Part shown: piece after piece, positions 34,193 through 45,115 of the stretch
How the letters are laid out: every line of letters starts with the position of its first letter
How positions within the stretch are numbered: position 1 is the stretch's first letter
Assembly (NCBI GenBank): GCA_013400975.1
Contig: WBMZ01003324.1
Span: forward strand, 1 to 64,000
Origin: Atrichornis clamosus
Lineage: Eukaryota > Chordata > Aves > Passeriformes > Menuridae
Direction: 5' to 3'
Length of the DNA stretch: 64,000 bases
Translations under genes and position numbers: made by a program
The notes under the pieces: generated by a model
What the model was told of the DNA's origin: nothing
What the model saw: only the letters and a program-made list of their open reading frames with translations
The model's database searches: none

Positions 34193-35336
34193 TGTGGAGG
34201 GAGCTGTTGTCCCCAAATATCTGCACAGGGGGCACAAGTGGTGAGGGTGGACCCCTCTGCTGTGCAGGGTTTGCAGCCACCTCTGCACTCCCCCCAGGGA
34301 GGTACCCAGGCCCTGCCAACCAAGTCCAAGTGGGGTTTTCAGCTCCTCTTTATTTGTCCCTGTGCTGGGTCTCTCTGCTCAGCGTGTCACTGAGGACAGA
34401 CCCTGCCTGGACACCCCACGTGGGACAGATTTGTGCCTCAAGCAGGACCCCTTCTTTCCCCAAGCAGCAAAACCAGCAAGTGCCATTTCATCTCCTTTTC
34501 CCTCTTTTTCTGAAGCTGCTGGGATTCACTGCCACACTCAGCCTCTGCTTGGCTGTGCTGCAGGAGGATCAGGTTTTTCAGAGCTCGTGTCAGGAGCTCC
34601 AGCACCCACATGAAGCTTTGTGGGGATTTTGTTGTTTGCAGCCACAGCAGCCCCAAACCAGCGCTGGGGTTATCAGCTCCCCGCGCTGCTGGAGAACCCC
34701 CATGCAATCTCCAGGCTTTGGGAACAGCCTGTGTCCCACAGCCCAAACAATTCCAGCTCTGCCACTCGAAGCACAGAGCAATTCACAGGGTAACCCACTC
34801 GTAGAGCCGAGGATGAAGTGTTACATCCTGAATATGAGCAGTGAAATTACCAGTGCCACCTCTGTCAATGCCACTGAATCCCTCTGAAATGAATTCCTGA
34901 GAAGGAATGAGCCTGTGAGAGGAAGAGATTTGCTGAACACCGTGGATTTGCCTTTCCTCTGTGCTGTGTGCAGGGGCAATGTGGGCTGACCTTGCTCCAA
35001 GGTCAAATCACATCCGTGTGGGTTCTCCAGCAAGTGCTTCCCAGTGTGTTTGCCCTCTCTGCTTACAAAACTGGGGCCAAGCCCATTCCTGGGAAAACAG
35101 AGGGAGGTTACAGCGGGTTCACTTGGCTTCCTGCAGGGCAGAAGTTAATCAGTCCCACCGTGCCTGCACCGGGCTGGGGTTAATGCTTCCTGGCAGGAAA
35201 CGCTGCTCCCCGGAAAGGAGCTGGGATCAGGGCCAGCCTGGATGCCTGGGCGTGGAAGAGCTGCTTGGTCAGCCTGGAACAGGGTGGGAGGAGACAAGGA
35301 TCCCTCACTCCCACGGCACAAGAACAGGAGGGTTTT
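34193..35336. other. Unique sequence, no gene seen
   Basis: Balanced composition. The long + frame reaching 34887 has no identifiable domain beyond the tandem repeat. An AT-richer patch lies at 34810-34930. Confidence 0.4.
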
Positions 35337-35495
35337 AGAATCAAGGAATGGTTTGGGTTGGAAGGGACCTTAAAGCTCATCTCCTTCCATGGCAGGGACA
35401 CCTTCCACTGGAACAAGCCCCATCCAACGTGTCCTTAAACACTTCCAGGGATGGGGAGTCAGTGTTCCATGGGCTCACCTCTCCAGAAAAGGCTG
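35337..35495 (-). mobile_element. CR1 LINE 3' fragment, degraded
   Basis: Starts tagaatcaaggaatggtttg and 'ttggaagggaccttaaagct'. A small deletion has removed the 'cccaccccctgc' portion, followed by 'catggcagggacaccttcca' and 'acacttccagggatgggg'. Beyond 35465 the match is poor. Confidence 0.82.
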
Positions 35496-36097
35496 TTTCC
35501 ATCCATCCACCCTGGAGAGTGGTTGGTCATCACTCACTTTCCCCCCAAGAGCGGAGCAGGAGGGGATCAGCCCTTTGCATCCCACCCTTCCTGAGCGCTC
35601 TGGCTTTTGGGAAGGCTCTGAGCAGCTCCAGAGTGCCTCCGTGGGATGTCCTTGTCCTGCACGGGGCTTTTGGGTGGCCCAGCTGCGAGGGGACATCCCT
35701 AAACCCCTTGGGAAGATTTGTTCCCCACCTGAAAGGAGCAGCAGGGCCATCCTGGGCTGCTGATGTCTGCACTGAGGCAGCCAATGGAAAAGGGATGTTC
35801 CCTTCCCCTGGAGGGTTTATTCCCTTGGGAAGGGAACATGAGGAGTGAGACATCCCATCCCTCCTGTCCTGGCTGGTGCCAGCGTCCCTTCATGGCTGAT
35901 CCCCCAGTTACACTTTCTCCCTGTGTTTCAGGGAAGTTGGTCAGGCGTGACCAGCCTTGGGCTCCCATTCCCATGCCTTGGGATCTGCCAGGAACACCTG
36001 GCAGAAGGAAACCTGCATCTCTTGGTTGCCAGGCCAGGAGAATCCCACTCTGAGGCTACAGTGGCCAAGGGGAGAATGGGGCAGAAAATCCTTTTTG
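35496..36097. other. Unique sequence, no gene seen
   Basis: GC-rich, with a local near-duplicate of 'ttcccttgggaagggaac' making a small palindrome near 35820. No coding domain recognised. Confidence 0.4.
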
Positions 36098-36363
36098 TTC
36101 CATTTTCCTGCCACGCTGGGGGCTCTCTGCTTACAGAGTGAAGCCTTCCCATTGAGATTCCAACAAAATGCAATTTTTAGTTTAGAAATCCCCGAAAAGG
36201 GGTGAGGGGGTTGTGTGGAAGTTGTTTGGGGAGCCCCAGTGCAAAGCAGCTCCGGGAGCTGTCGTGGTCTCGCAGAGCCGGTGCCGGAAGCTGAGGCAGG
36301 AGCTCCACAAAATCCTCAGATCCGGCTGATTCCAGGGAAAGGGAGCACACAGCAACAATTTGG
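36098..36363. repeat. Unknown dispersed repeat, copy 1
   Basis: Closely similar, in the same orientation, to 38445-38720. Shared words include 'cagagtgaagccttccca', 'gagattccaacaaaatgca', 'aggagctccacaaaatcctc' and 'ggctgattccagggaaaggg'. The similarity stops abruptly at both ends. It matches no CR1 region I know. Both copies share a short frame ending at the same stop (ALCLQSEAFPLRFQQNA here), but the differences are not concentrated at third codon positions, so I do not call it coding. Confidence 0.85.
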
Positions 36364-37569
36364 TCGGGTTCCCCACTGCTGGGAGTGCTCTTAGATGTTA
36401 TGATTCCTTAATATCCTCCCTCCGCGTGAACACACCAGGTGTTGGAATTTCATAAATTTGCATCTCCGCAAGAGCTGCTTGATTCCCCAACAGGATCAAA
36501 GCCGAGCTTTTCCTGGAGAGGCAGCCTGTCTATTCAAAGCCTTTCCATGTGACAACTTCAAATGGGCTCGGTGACAGCGCTGTAGATCCGCAGTGGCCAC
36601 CACCCAGAAATTTGTGCTGCTGTTTGTACTCCTTCGGAGCATTCTCCACGATTTTGTGCTCCAGGGCTTCCCCCTTCCTCCGGCTGCTTCCCTGCAGTGC
36701 CAGGTGACCTGGAGAGGGGCAGGAGCACAGCAGCACTGGAAGGGAAACCTTTCAGCTGGCTCTTTATTCCCAGAACTTCTCACCCCATGCAGGCTCTCCA
36801 ATAGAAAAGACATTTTTTCTCAGGTGAATAAAAATATCTCGACGCTTTAATGAGAACATTAAACTCAGTTTCATCTGCTTTGACTGAAGCCACAAGGTCT
36901 CGGAGTAGAACAAACATCTTTTGTCCAATTACTGGGAAAAAAGCCCCGAACCAGCTCTTTCCCTGACAGGTTCTGCATTACCTTGTTCTTGGAATTCCCT
37001 TCATTCGTGTCATGTCAAGCAGGGACACTTTATTGTTGATGGAGCAGTTTCCAGCTCTCAGGCTACACATCTGGGATGATCCTGGGAAGTTGGGACAATC
37101 ATTTATGCCACCAAATCCTTCTCATGGGTACCTGAGAGCAAGCAGAAGAGAGGATTCCCACCTTTCAGTAATAAAAGGTTCCTATTTCCATGTTAGTTCT
37201 GGGGTCCAGCGGTAAGACCTGGTCCATCTCCCACTGCTTCCAGCTATTTCCAGTTATTTTCCATAACTTCTGCCTTTGTGGCTTCTTTCAGCACAGATTT
37301 TAGGACACTCAGCAATTCCTCAAGGTCAGGGAGCACAAAGAAGCTCCAAACCCACTGTATGGACATAGGATTCACCTGGATAAACTCACCGGGATAACAA
37401 AAGAGCGGATTTCTGCCCTGGGTTTTACTTCGGGTGGCTGCTGTCAGTTCTGGCTGGGCCTGATCCATCAGCATTTTCCTTTCTGCAACTGGGCACACTG
37501 GGATGTGCTCCCTTCCCACATTCCTGTAGCTTCCCATGCCTTTGGTGACCCTTCTCATACTCCCTTAAG
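36364..37569. other. Unique sequence with a candidate conserved block
   Basis: 36385-36485 (gttatgattccttaatatcc, a CAGGTG E-box, and an octamer-like ATTTGCAT at 36456-36463) looks like a conserved non-coding element. 36820-37000 is also AT-rich. The rest shows nothing recognisable. Confidence 0.35.
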
Positions 37570-37712
37570 GAATTAAGGTTGGAAAAGATCTTTAAGGTCT
37601 CCAGGTACAGCAGCACCATGTTCACCACTAAACCATGTCCTCAAGTGCCATATCCACATAGTTTTTGAACAATTCCAGGGATTCCACCACTTCCCAGGGC
37701 AGATTCTCCGTA
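37570..37712 (-). mobile_element. CR1 LINE 3' fragment, older subfamily
   Basis: The words 'attaaggttggaaaagatct', 'caccactaaaccatgtcctc', 'acatagtttttgaacaattc' and 'ccaccacttcccagggcag' place it in the same older subfamily as 32760. It is truncated after about 140 bp. Confidence 0.85.
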
Positions 37713-38444
37713 GGAATCACCCTCTGGAATGGTGCTTTTCTCCCACTGCCTCCCAGTTCTCCCTGCAAAGCTCTGCCCCTTCAGCACATCCTGCTGAGCC
37801 TGTGCCAGGGTATCCCGGGAGCAGGAATCCGGGGGCAACCTGCCAATTAACATCTGCTAATTGGAGATCACACACCAAACATCTCTCCTCGGGGTGGCTG
37901 CAAGGGATGGCTGTGATCAGCTCAGGGCAACCCAGCTGCAGCAGGGGATGTGCTATTTAGGTAAATCTGCATTTTCCCAGAGCGGGGAAGGGATAAAAAA
38001 AATCACAGAATAATTCCTAACCTGGTTGTGTTTCCTCTGAAAACCTGTTCCTCAAGTTTTCCTAAAGTGCTGTTCCTAGGGGGAGGATTAGGTGGGTCTG
38101 TGCTGGTTTTTCCAGTAGCTCAGTGGGAAAATGGGAATCCCAATATTCTGGGAGAGTCACCTTCCAGAGGTGTTGAAAAGCACCTGGGTGAGAGGGAATG
38201 TGCAGAGACAGAGGCACTTTGGGGAGTCCCAAACCAGCAGCATGGAGGGCTTTGCTGAGCAGGCTCCTGACTGCTCCAGCTGCTGCTTCCAGAGGGGCTG
38301 GGAATGCTGGTTTGCTCTGGCAGGGATACCTGTGGAGCTGCTGCTGGCAGCCACTTGCCCAATGTCCCCAGGGCTCATCCTGTGCGGGGCCAGCACCGAG
38401 TTCTCCCACCTGGACGTGATGTTTGAGCCCCTCGCACCTTTGCA
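37713..38444. other. Unique sequence, no gene seen
   Basis: Lies between the two copies of the unknown repeat. No retroviral or LINE coding motif is visible, which argues against the pair being LTRs of one element. Confidence 0.4.
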
Positions 38445-38720
38445 TTCCATTTTCCTGCTGCCGCACTGTGATGTTGGGGCTCTCTGCGTGCAGAGTGAAG
38501 CCTTCCCACCGAGATTCCAACAAAATGCAGCTTTCAGGTTAGAAATCCCTCAGAAGGGGTGAGGGGGCTGTGTGGGATTGTGTAGGGACCCCCGGGGCAA
38601 AGCAGCTCTGGGAGCTGTCCTGGTCTCACAGAGCTGGGGCCGGGAGCTGAGGGAGGAGCTCCACAAAATCCTCAGATCTGGCTGATTCCAGGGAAAGGGA
38701 GAACACAGCAACAATCTGGG
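38445..38720. repeat. Unknown dispersed repeat, copy 2
   Basis: Second direct-orientation copy, about 2.35 kb from the first, with small indels (about 7 extra bases near 38465). The corresponding short frame reads ALCVQSEAFPPRFQQNA and ends at the same stop. The divergence by eye is about one base in six. Confidence 0.85.
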
Positions 38721-41079
38721 AGGGGTCAAGCACTTGGATCAAAACCTCTTGGTGGAGAGGATCCTCCTGGTCGTGCTGGGATCCGCCTCCCCCGGGGGTT
38801 TTCCCCAGAGGAGCTCCCGAAGGATGGACGGCAGCGGGCGCCTTTCCAAGCCCAAAATTCATTCACTCCGAGGTGGCACGGGTGGCCTGGTGTGACACTG
38901 CTCCCTGGCACTGCCCAGAGCATCCTGCTGGCTCCAAATCCGCCAGCAAATTATCTGGACATCAGCACTTTGAGGAGAAATTAATTTCCCTGCAGGAGAG
39001 AGGGAGAAAAGTCTCTTCCAAATCAGAGCCCAGCTCCCCGTGGCTGGAGGGAAGCGTGGTGACCATTATGAAACACGGTGACAATCGTGTCCCCCGTGCC
39101 CTGCAGAGAGGGAGCAGCAGCTCCCTGCACCTCTCCATGATCCAACGGGCAGGGCAGTCACAACAAGCAGTGGAAAGAGAGACCCAGAAAGTTTTCCCAG
39201 AGGACTGGAAGCGCTGAGGATGCCTCAGCTTTCTCTCTGCAGGCAGGGCAAGGACACAGAAGAGCTGCAGAGGAGCAGCAGGGAGGGAATGGGGTCACAG
39301 GTGCACGGATGGGGAGGGAAATATTTGTAATAAATCTGATATAATCTAATTAGGAGCATCAGAGTGAAGCACAAGTGCCTTGCTGTTAGGGAAGAGGGAA
39401 AAATTAACCCCAGAGTCCTGCTAGGCTTAAAATAATGTGGAGGGTTTAGGACAGAGGAAACAGGAGCAGGGAGGGAAGGAGGGAACCTGAACAGAACGAT
39501 GGAATGGAATCAAGTGTAATGTGACTTCCCCAGCAGAAGATCAAGTGAGATAAACCTGCTCTCTCCTTTCTGGGGGAAGATAACAGACCTACTTATTTAT
39601 TTATTTTTAAAATAGAAGGGAAAAGCAGGAGATTTCATCTCCCTGAATTTCAGCACTTGACATGGCACTGTACAAAAGCCTCCTTGTGCCTCTGGAGAAG
39701 ATGAGCTCAGTCAGGTGAGGAAGGCCCCAGGAAGGTGTGCTGGGCAGATACCAGTCCCAGCTGCCCAGCTTGAGCCTGAGTGCAGATTTAGGACAGCAAA
39801 AAGAAACCCAAAATTAAAGGAACAGCTGCTGGCAGCTCCAGGAAGGAGCACAGAGGTGCCATTCCCTGTCTCCAGGTGTGGCAGAGCCCCAGCTGATGGA
39901 TGAGGAAAGGCACTTCCCATCAAGTGTTTTCCTGCTTTTTGCCAGCTCAGGGCAGGAGCAGGAGCATCCCTCTGGGGCCAGAGCTCCTGCTGCTCCTGCA
40001 TCCCTAAAAGTGGGGGCTGATGGGGGCCAGCTCCAGCCTCATCCTTTTCCCTCCTGGTACAGCCAAGAAAAGCCAGGAAAAGCCCTTTAAAGGGGCACGG
40101 AAACCTCCTGCAGAGGAGAGCAGCACCTGCTGCCCCCTCCCCACAGCCAGGCAGGGGCTGTCGCCCCGAGCCAGCCCCGTGCCCCCCGTGCCACCCCCGG
40201 GCCGCCGCAGCCCCCGGCGCTCCGTGCCCAGCCTCCCGTCTGGATGCACATTTCTCCAGCTCACTGAGCCAGCCGGGGCTGGGGCAGGGCTGGGAAGTGT
40301 TTCATGTGTGCAGAAATGGAAAGGAAATGAATGCTGCTGCTGCTCCTCTCAAGTCTGAGATGGGGGAATGATTTGCCGGGGATTTGTAATAGTTTTGTTT
40401 TTTTTTTTTTAATCTGCCTGAATAGGCTTTCTGTGGAGAGAAAAGAGAAAGGCTCTGAGAGCAGAAAATATGGTTATGTCCTAATAGGATAATTTATTAG
40501 TAGGGACAGTAAAATTTAAAAAAAGAGAAAAGAAAAAAATAATATTCCCAGGCAGCTCGGAAACGCTGTTGCCATTGTGGGGTCACAAAGCTGTCGGGGC
40601 AGGAATTATCCCACACCAACATCCCTTTTATTCCTGCAGAGCAATTCCTGGGGCAGTGTTGAAGCAAGCTGGGCACGGATCCCTCTGCAGAGATCCTCCC
40701 GACTGCGAGCCTGTCTCTCCTAAATGCTCTGTAAACATTTATGCAAGCCCACCTGCTCCAGCTCTCCCTGGATAAGCCCTGGGATTTTGCCAGGATGCTG
40801 ATGGCACCGTGGGCCTCGGGAGCCAAATTTGCTGCTCGTTGTCACACTCGGTGCCCTGCAGCACAGTTGATTTCCTCGCAGTCTGAGGGAGCTTCGGATC
40901 CAGCTGAATTCAGGGTCGGAAAAAAACCAGGCTGTCACCTCCTCCCCTGCAAACATCCCTGGAGCTGGGCACGGCTGAGGACCTCGAGTGCCTCTTATTT
41001 CTTCTCTCCCAGGGCTGGGTGAGGGATTGCAGGCACAGCCTGGCTCCTGGAGCCAGCACTACCCCAAAGGCTGCCCTGC
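38721..41079. other. Unique sequence, no gene seen
   Basis: 39300-39660 and 40370-40545 are AT-rich (aatctgatataatctaatta; tcctaataggataatttatt). A small CpG-rich patch at 40125-40250 (ggccgccgcagcccccggcg) encodes proline/arginine-rich peptides in any frame. No gene is supported. Confidence 0.4.
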
Positions 41080-41252
41080 CAATCCCAGGATCACTGAGGT
41101 TGGAAAAGCCCTCCAGGATCACCGAGTCCAGCCTGTGCCCCATCCCCACCTTGTCCCCAGCCCAGAGCTCTGAGTGCCACGTCCAGGCCTTCCTTGGGCA
41201 CCTCCAGGGATGGGGACTCCAAACCTCCCTGGGCAGCCCCTGCCAGTGTGCT
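41080..41252 (-). mobile_element. CR1 LINE 3' fragment
   Basis: Reads 'caatcccaggatcactgagg', 'ttggaaaagccctccagg', 'cacctccagggatggggact' and 'ccctgggcagcccctgccag'. It is of the same subfamily as 14082 and is truncated after about 170 bp. Confidence 0.9.
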
Positions 41253-42007
41253 GGGACCTATCCCTGGGGGGATTGGCTCTGGAAATGACCCCTGCCTGGA
41301 GCAGGGATCAGGGGGGGCACGGGGAAAGCTGCTGAAGCAGGGGTGGCACAGGGAGGAGGGCAGATGTCTCACTGGGGAAAGTTCTGCCTCCCCAGCAAAG
41401 GACCCTGCAAAGCCTCATGTGCTCGCTGTCCTCCAGCTGTGCTCCCTGTCCTCAAATTGTGCTCCCTGGCCCCAAACTGGGCATTTCTGGTGGCTGCCAC
41501 CTGTGTCCTGTTTTGGTTTCCTGCTGGCTGAGCTGGGAACAGGCTGCAGGACACAGCTCGAAGGACACTGCACGGGCTCCACTGAGCTGCAGCCACAGAA
41601 GATGTCCTGCTGTCCTTGTCCCCTGCCTGGGACGCTGCTCTGGGACACAGATAAGGTGCAGTCCTGGTGAAAGGACAAACCCTGCTGTGCCCATCACCCA
41701 GCAAACACGGCCTGCCTGGCTCTCCCGAGCTGCACGGGAATGGGGAGCAGAGCAAAGGCTCGGCAGGCCGCCGCTCTCCCTGGAATTCCCTCACTTCCCC
41801 CAGGGTATTTTACAGGAGCTGAGCTGTGCCTGGGAGTCCGCCTGCATCTGGGAATGTGCTCAACTCTCCTCTGCATTTCGGGGAAGGAGCAGCAGCCATG
41901 GGGAAGGGCAGGAGGCAGCGGGATCCTGCAGCCTGAGGAAGGCATGGCACTGCTCCCCATCCTGCCTCCTCCTTGGACAAACTCGCCAGAGTTGTCACCT
42001 TTCCTCC
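41253..42007. other. Unique sequence with a small tandem repeat
   Basis: Apart from the 20-bp triplicate at 41418, nothing is recognised. A 302-codon minus-strand frame (41694-42602) crosses a CR1 and has no domain-like features. Confidence 0.4.
41418..41477. repeat. 20-bp tandem repeat, 3 copies
   Basis: Units tgtgctcgctgtcctccagc, tgtgctccctgtcctcaaat and tgtgctccctggccccaaac follow each other without gaps. Confidence 0.75.
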
Positions 42008-42114
42008 TGAGGCAGGACAGCTGGGAGAGTGGAAGGTGTCCCTGCCCATGGCAGGGGGTGGAATGAGATGGTCTCTCAGGTCCTTTCCAACCCAGGCCAT
42101 TCTGGAATTCCATG
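42008..42114 (+). mobile_element. Short CR1 LINE 3' end
   Basis: The words 'agtggaaggtgtccctgccc', 'atggcagggggtggaatgag' and 'cctttccaacccaggccatt' form the last 100 bp of the dominant CR1 family. The upstream part is missing. Confidence 0.88.
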
Positions 42115-43024
42115 ACCCTTTTCCCTGCAGCCAGGACCAGAGGAGGTTTAGCTCTTCTCTTGTGCCACTTTGGGCATGAAGAAGCCCTTGCAAGGTGGGC
42201 AATTGTCTCCTCTGGGGCTGTCCCAGGGTGGTCCAACCTGTTGGGGGGATGCCTGGAGAGACCCTCAAAGCCTGCAGGTTCCAGGGAATGCAGGCACAGG
42301 CTCCAAGTTGGCCCAGGGCAGGAGGACACGGTGGGAGAACGCAGAGGGAAGGTGGGTTTTGGTTTTATTTCCCTGCTGCCAGACCCTGCAACTTCTGGGT
42401 CACTCTGCTCAAAACCTGGTGCCTCCCTCTTCATATGCAATTGAAATGCATCTTCTGAGTTTAGGAGTCCCTCAGGCATGGATTTCTTCCCATGCCATGG
42501 AGCAGCTGGAGGGGTGACCCTTCCAGGACGCTCCGGAGCCGAGGGCAGAGCTGTGCTGGGAGAGCTGCTCTGCTCATGGACACAGCAGCTCCTCATTTTC
42601 ATGGAGCTCTGTGGTCACATCTCCCACTTTTCCAGCAGGTTTGCGTCCCTCTCTGTGCTTGGAAGATTCCACAAGCCTTGGGATAAGCTGCTTTTTCAAG
42701 AGGGGCCGCTGTTGCTTTTCCTCTGGTCACCTGAGTCTAGTTTTCCTGAGGAAGATCTCCTGTCCTGCTGCCCTAAAAACCCTCTCATCCCTCAGCTGAG
42801 CATGGGAAAGCTCATGGGGTGGGTGCTTTCCTTGGACCTGTGTGGTGCAAGAAGAATCCTGTGGGATGTGGGAGCATTCCGGAGGGAGCTTTTCACCTCT
42901 GCCTGGCTCTGGTGGCTGGGGTGGAGAAGGTGTGGATGCAGGGGTGCCACCAAGGGAGGAGCTGCCATTTCCTTTATCCCACATCGAAAGCAAAAGTGAC
43001 CATTCCCCCCACTTCATTCCTGAT
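42115..43024. other. Unique sequence, no gene seen
   Basis: Open + frame of 173 codons at 42478-42999 without recognisable motifs. No repeat family is seen. Confidence 0.4.
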
Positions 43025-43235
43025 GCAGGAAAAGCCTCTCCGATATTAATAAGAATCTAATTTTACATTTATTGTTCCATGAATTAATTACATTGCAAGT
43101 AGAGTTACCTTTTACACAGCCATTAAACTTCAGGAAGGGCTCTTTATACCACTCCATGGATAATTTAATTAGCATACTAATGTCTTATTAGCTATAAACC
43201 CAAAGCTGGCTTAGAATCACTTAAATTAAAACTCA
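43025..43235. promoter_or_regulatory. Candidate conserved non-coding element
   Basis: Dense in TAATTA-type homeodomain words: 'atgaattaattacattgc', 'gataatttaattagcatact' and 'gtcttattagctataaac'. It is sharply AT-rich against GC-rich flanks, with no repeat match and no frame. Confidence 0.3.
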
Positions 43236-43984
43236 AAAGCTTTCAGGCACCCTGCAACCCCTCAGCCTGGATGGTGGGCAGAGCATGGGAGTGGGCAGAG
43301 TATCCCAGGCAGCTTTCCCAGCTGGTGGGATGTGGCACGGCCTGCCCAGCATCCAGGGGCTGAGATCCCAGGGAGGAGCCCCCAGCTCCACTCCTAATTC
43401 TCACCTGAGTCCCTCTGAGCTCTCCTCAGTGTTTGCATTAATTGGGTGAGTCTGGAAGAGCCGTGGGGACCCATTAGGGATGGGCAATTAAAGCCACGCT
43501 GGGGGGGTTGGGAGCTGGGCAGGGGCATCTGTGGGGCTTTGAGGGGTCCCAGCCCCAGCCCGGGGGTCCCTGCGGGTGCAGGGCCGGTGCCACCTTCTCC
43601 AAAGGTTTCCAGCAAAGGACACCCCAGAGCTGAGGATGGGGTTGCTTCCCAAAACATCCAAAGCCAAGCAGGAGCAGAGGGCATCTGTCCCCTTGGAGAG
43701 CGGTGTCCCCTCTGTCCCTCCCCTCCCAGGACCCCCAGGAACCCACCGCAGCTTCAGCGCTGTGCCTGCTCCACAATTTATGCACGGAGCTGGGACGATG
43801 TCACCGTGTTTTCCATGACCCCAAACATCTCACTGGCACCGGGCTCAGGCCTGGCACTTCTGAACCGTCTCAAATATCACAGTTTACGTCTTTAAACCCT
43901 TTTTAAATGACCCCTTTCTGCCATCCAATCCCTGAGTGTAACTTTTTTTCCCTTTCCCCAGATCTTCTTAGCTAATAAATAGCT
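43236..43984. other. GC-rich unique sequence with a G-quadruplex motif
   Basis: 43501-43525 contains four G runs with short loops (canonical G4 pattern on +). No gene is recognised. Frames at 43394-43895 are proline-rich by composition. Confidence 0.4.
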
Positions 43985-44340
43985 TAATTTGGAGGTTTGA
44001 AAATTGACTCAGAGGCAAAGTTTAACTAAATTGAAGAGCAAGACTACTGCTCGAGTGTAATAATCTGAAAATAATTGATTAATTTGCATGATCCTTCATA
44101 ATTGCTTCAATTTACACCCAAGAGGCCACTGTCATCAATAGATGAATAAGACATAATTTTTAAAGTCCCAATAATGCATGGAATGGAATTTAGGAAATTC
44201 ACTCGTTCCCTGCCCGGCTCAGCCCCACTCCCAGCACATGGCAGGGACAGCGCTCATTGCGGGAGAAATTGGGCTGTGATTTAATTCACTTGTTAAGAAT
44301 GTAATTACATTCATTATCCTCGGGAAAGAAGAGGATCAAA
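43985..44340. promoter_or_regulatory. Candidate conserved non-coding element with octamer and homeodomain words
   Basis: Includes 'ataattgattaatttgcatg', with an exact octamer-type ATTTGCAT at 44082-44089 beside TAATTGATTAAT, then 'catcaatagatgaataagac' and 'gaatgtaattacattcatta'. A CpG-richer patch (44345-44400) follows. The motif clustering fits a developmental enhancer, but the call rests on composition alone. Confidence 0.32.
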
Positions 44341-44559
44341 TCCTGCCACGGTGACGCCAACCTTGAGGCGGAGAGATCCCTACGGGAAGAGGACGGCGGC
44401 AAGAGTCCAAAGGAAAGAGATCAAAATTCCAACGTTTGGCGTGGATGCTCTTTGAGGAGTGACACCTCCTGCAAGGTGCTCAAGCAGCAGCTCAGCTTTA
44501 ATTGCAATTAATGGGATTTCAGCAGGACTTGGCACTTCCAAAGGGGCCCTTCGGAGCAG
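44341..44559. other. Short unique spacer
   Basis: Several CpGs (acggtgacgcc, gaggacggcggc) and nothing else recognisable. Confidence 0.35.
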
Positions 44560-45115
44560 AGGAAGGCGGGAGCCAAGGCAGGTGAAGAGCAGAGTTCAGG
44601 AAGGTGTTTGGGCCACACAATGGCCCTTCAAAAAATGGGAATCCAGCCTTCAGGAGGTCAAGAAACAGGGGCAGCAAATCCAGCATGAAAGAGGGGAAAC
44701 AGGAAGCCGGCGAGGAATAGCAAGGCTTGGGAGGGATGAAAACAAACAATAGATAATTCAAGTCTGGCAGGAACAGGAAAGCCTGCAAAGGAACCAGACA
44801 GGTCTGCTGGCTCGCCAGGAGTTAAAGGGAACAATTAAGGAAGATGAGGACACAGCTGAGAAGTGAAATGATTTCATTTCATAAGTTCTCACCTCAGGGG
44901 ATGTTGGGAAAAATCTGCTCTTGACTTGCTCTTCGCTGGCAATAAAGGTGAGTTGCTATTAAGGATTAAGGTATCAAATGAAGAGGTGCTGGTGCAAATG
45001 GGTAATTTAAAAAATATTGAGTAGCTGGGCCTAGATGGGACATTCAGGGGTTTTGAAGAAACCTAATAATGCAGAGGCTGAGCTGCTGGCTGAGCTGAGA
45101 CAGTGCTCATCCCGC
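44560..45115 (+). mobile_element. Ancient CR1/L3-type LINE remnant (between endonuclease and RT)
   Basis: The region around 44840-45060 ('gaggacacagctgagaagtg', 'ctcacctcaggggatgttgg', 'attaaggtatcaaatgaaga', then 'gggcctagatgggacattc') follows the order of an old amniote CR1/L3 ORF2. There a segment encoding a QVSNEEVLVQM-like stretch precedes a GLDGTFRGFEE piece resembling the conserved 'GPDGI' motif just before the reverse transcriptase core. An upstream WPFKKWESSLQEVKKQGQQI stretch may belong to the linker. In-frame stops show it is dead. Confidence 0.55.

Noticed and set aside
34006..34887. 293-codon plus-strand frame containing GHQECPGLQ repeats
   Set aside because: Explained by the 27-bp tandem repeat and lack of stops. 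No other protein feature is seen.
36098..38720. The repeat pair as LTRs of one endogenous retrovirus
   Set aside because: No gag, protease, polymerase or envelope motif lies in the 2.1 kb between them, no clear primer-binding site follows copy 1, and no TG...CA ends are visible. Kept as an unknown repeat.
41694..42602. 302-codon minus-strand frame, the longest in the window
   Set aside because: It overlaps a CR1 tail and low-stop GC-rich DNA and shows no domain or motif. Comparable frames exist on the other strand.
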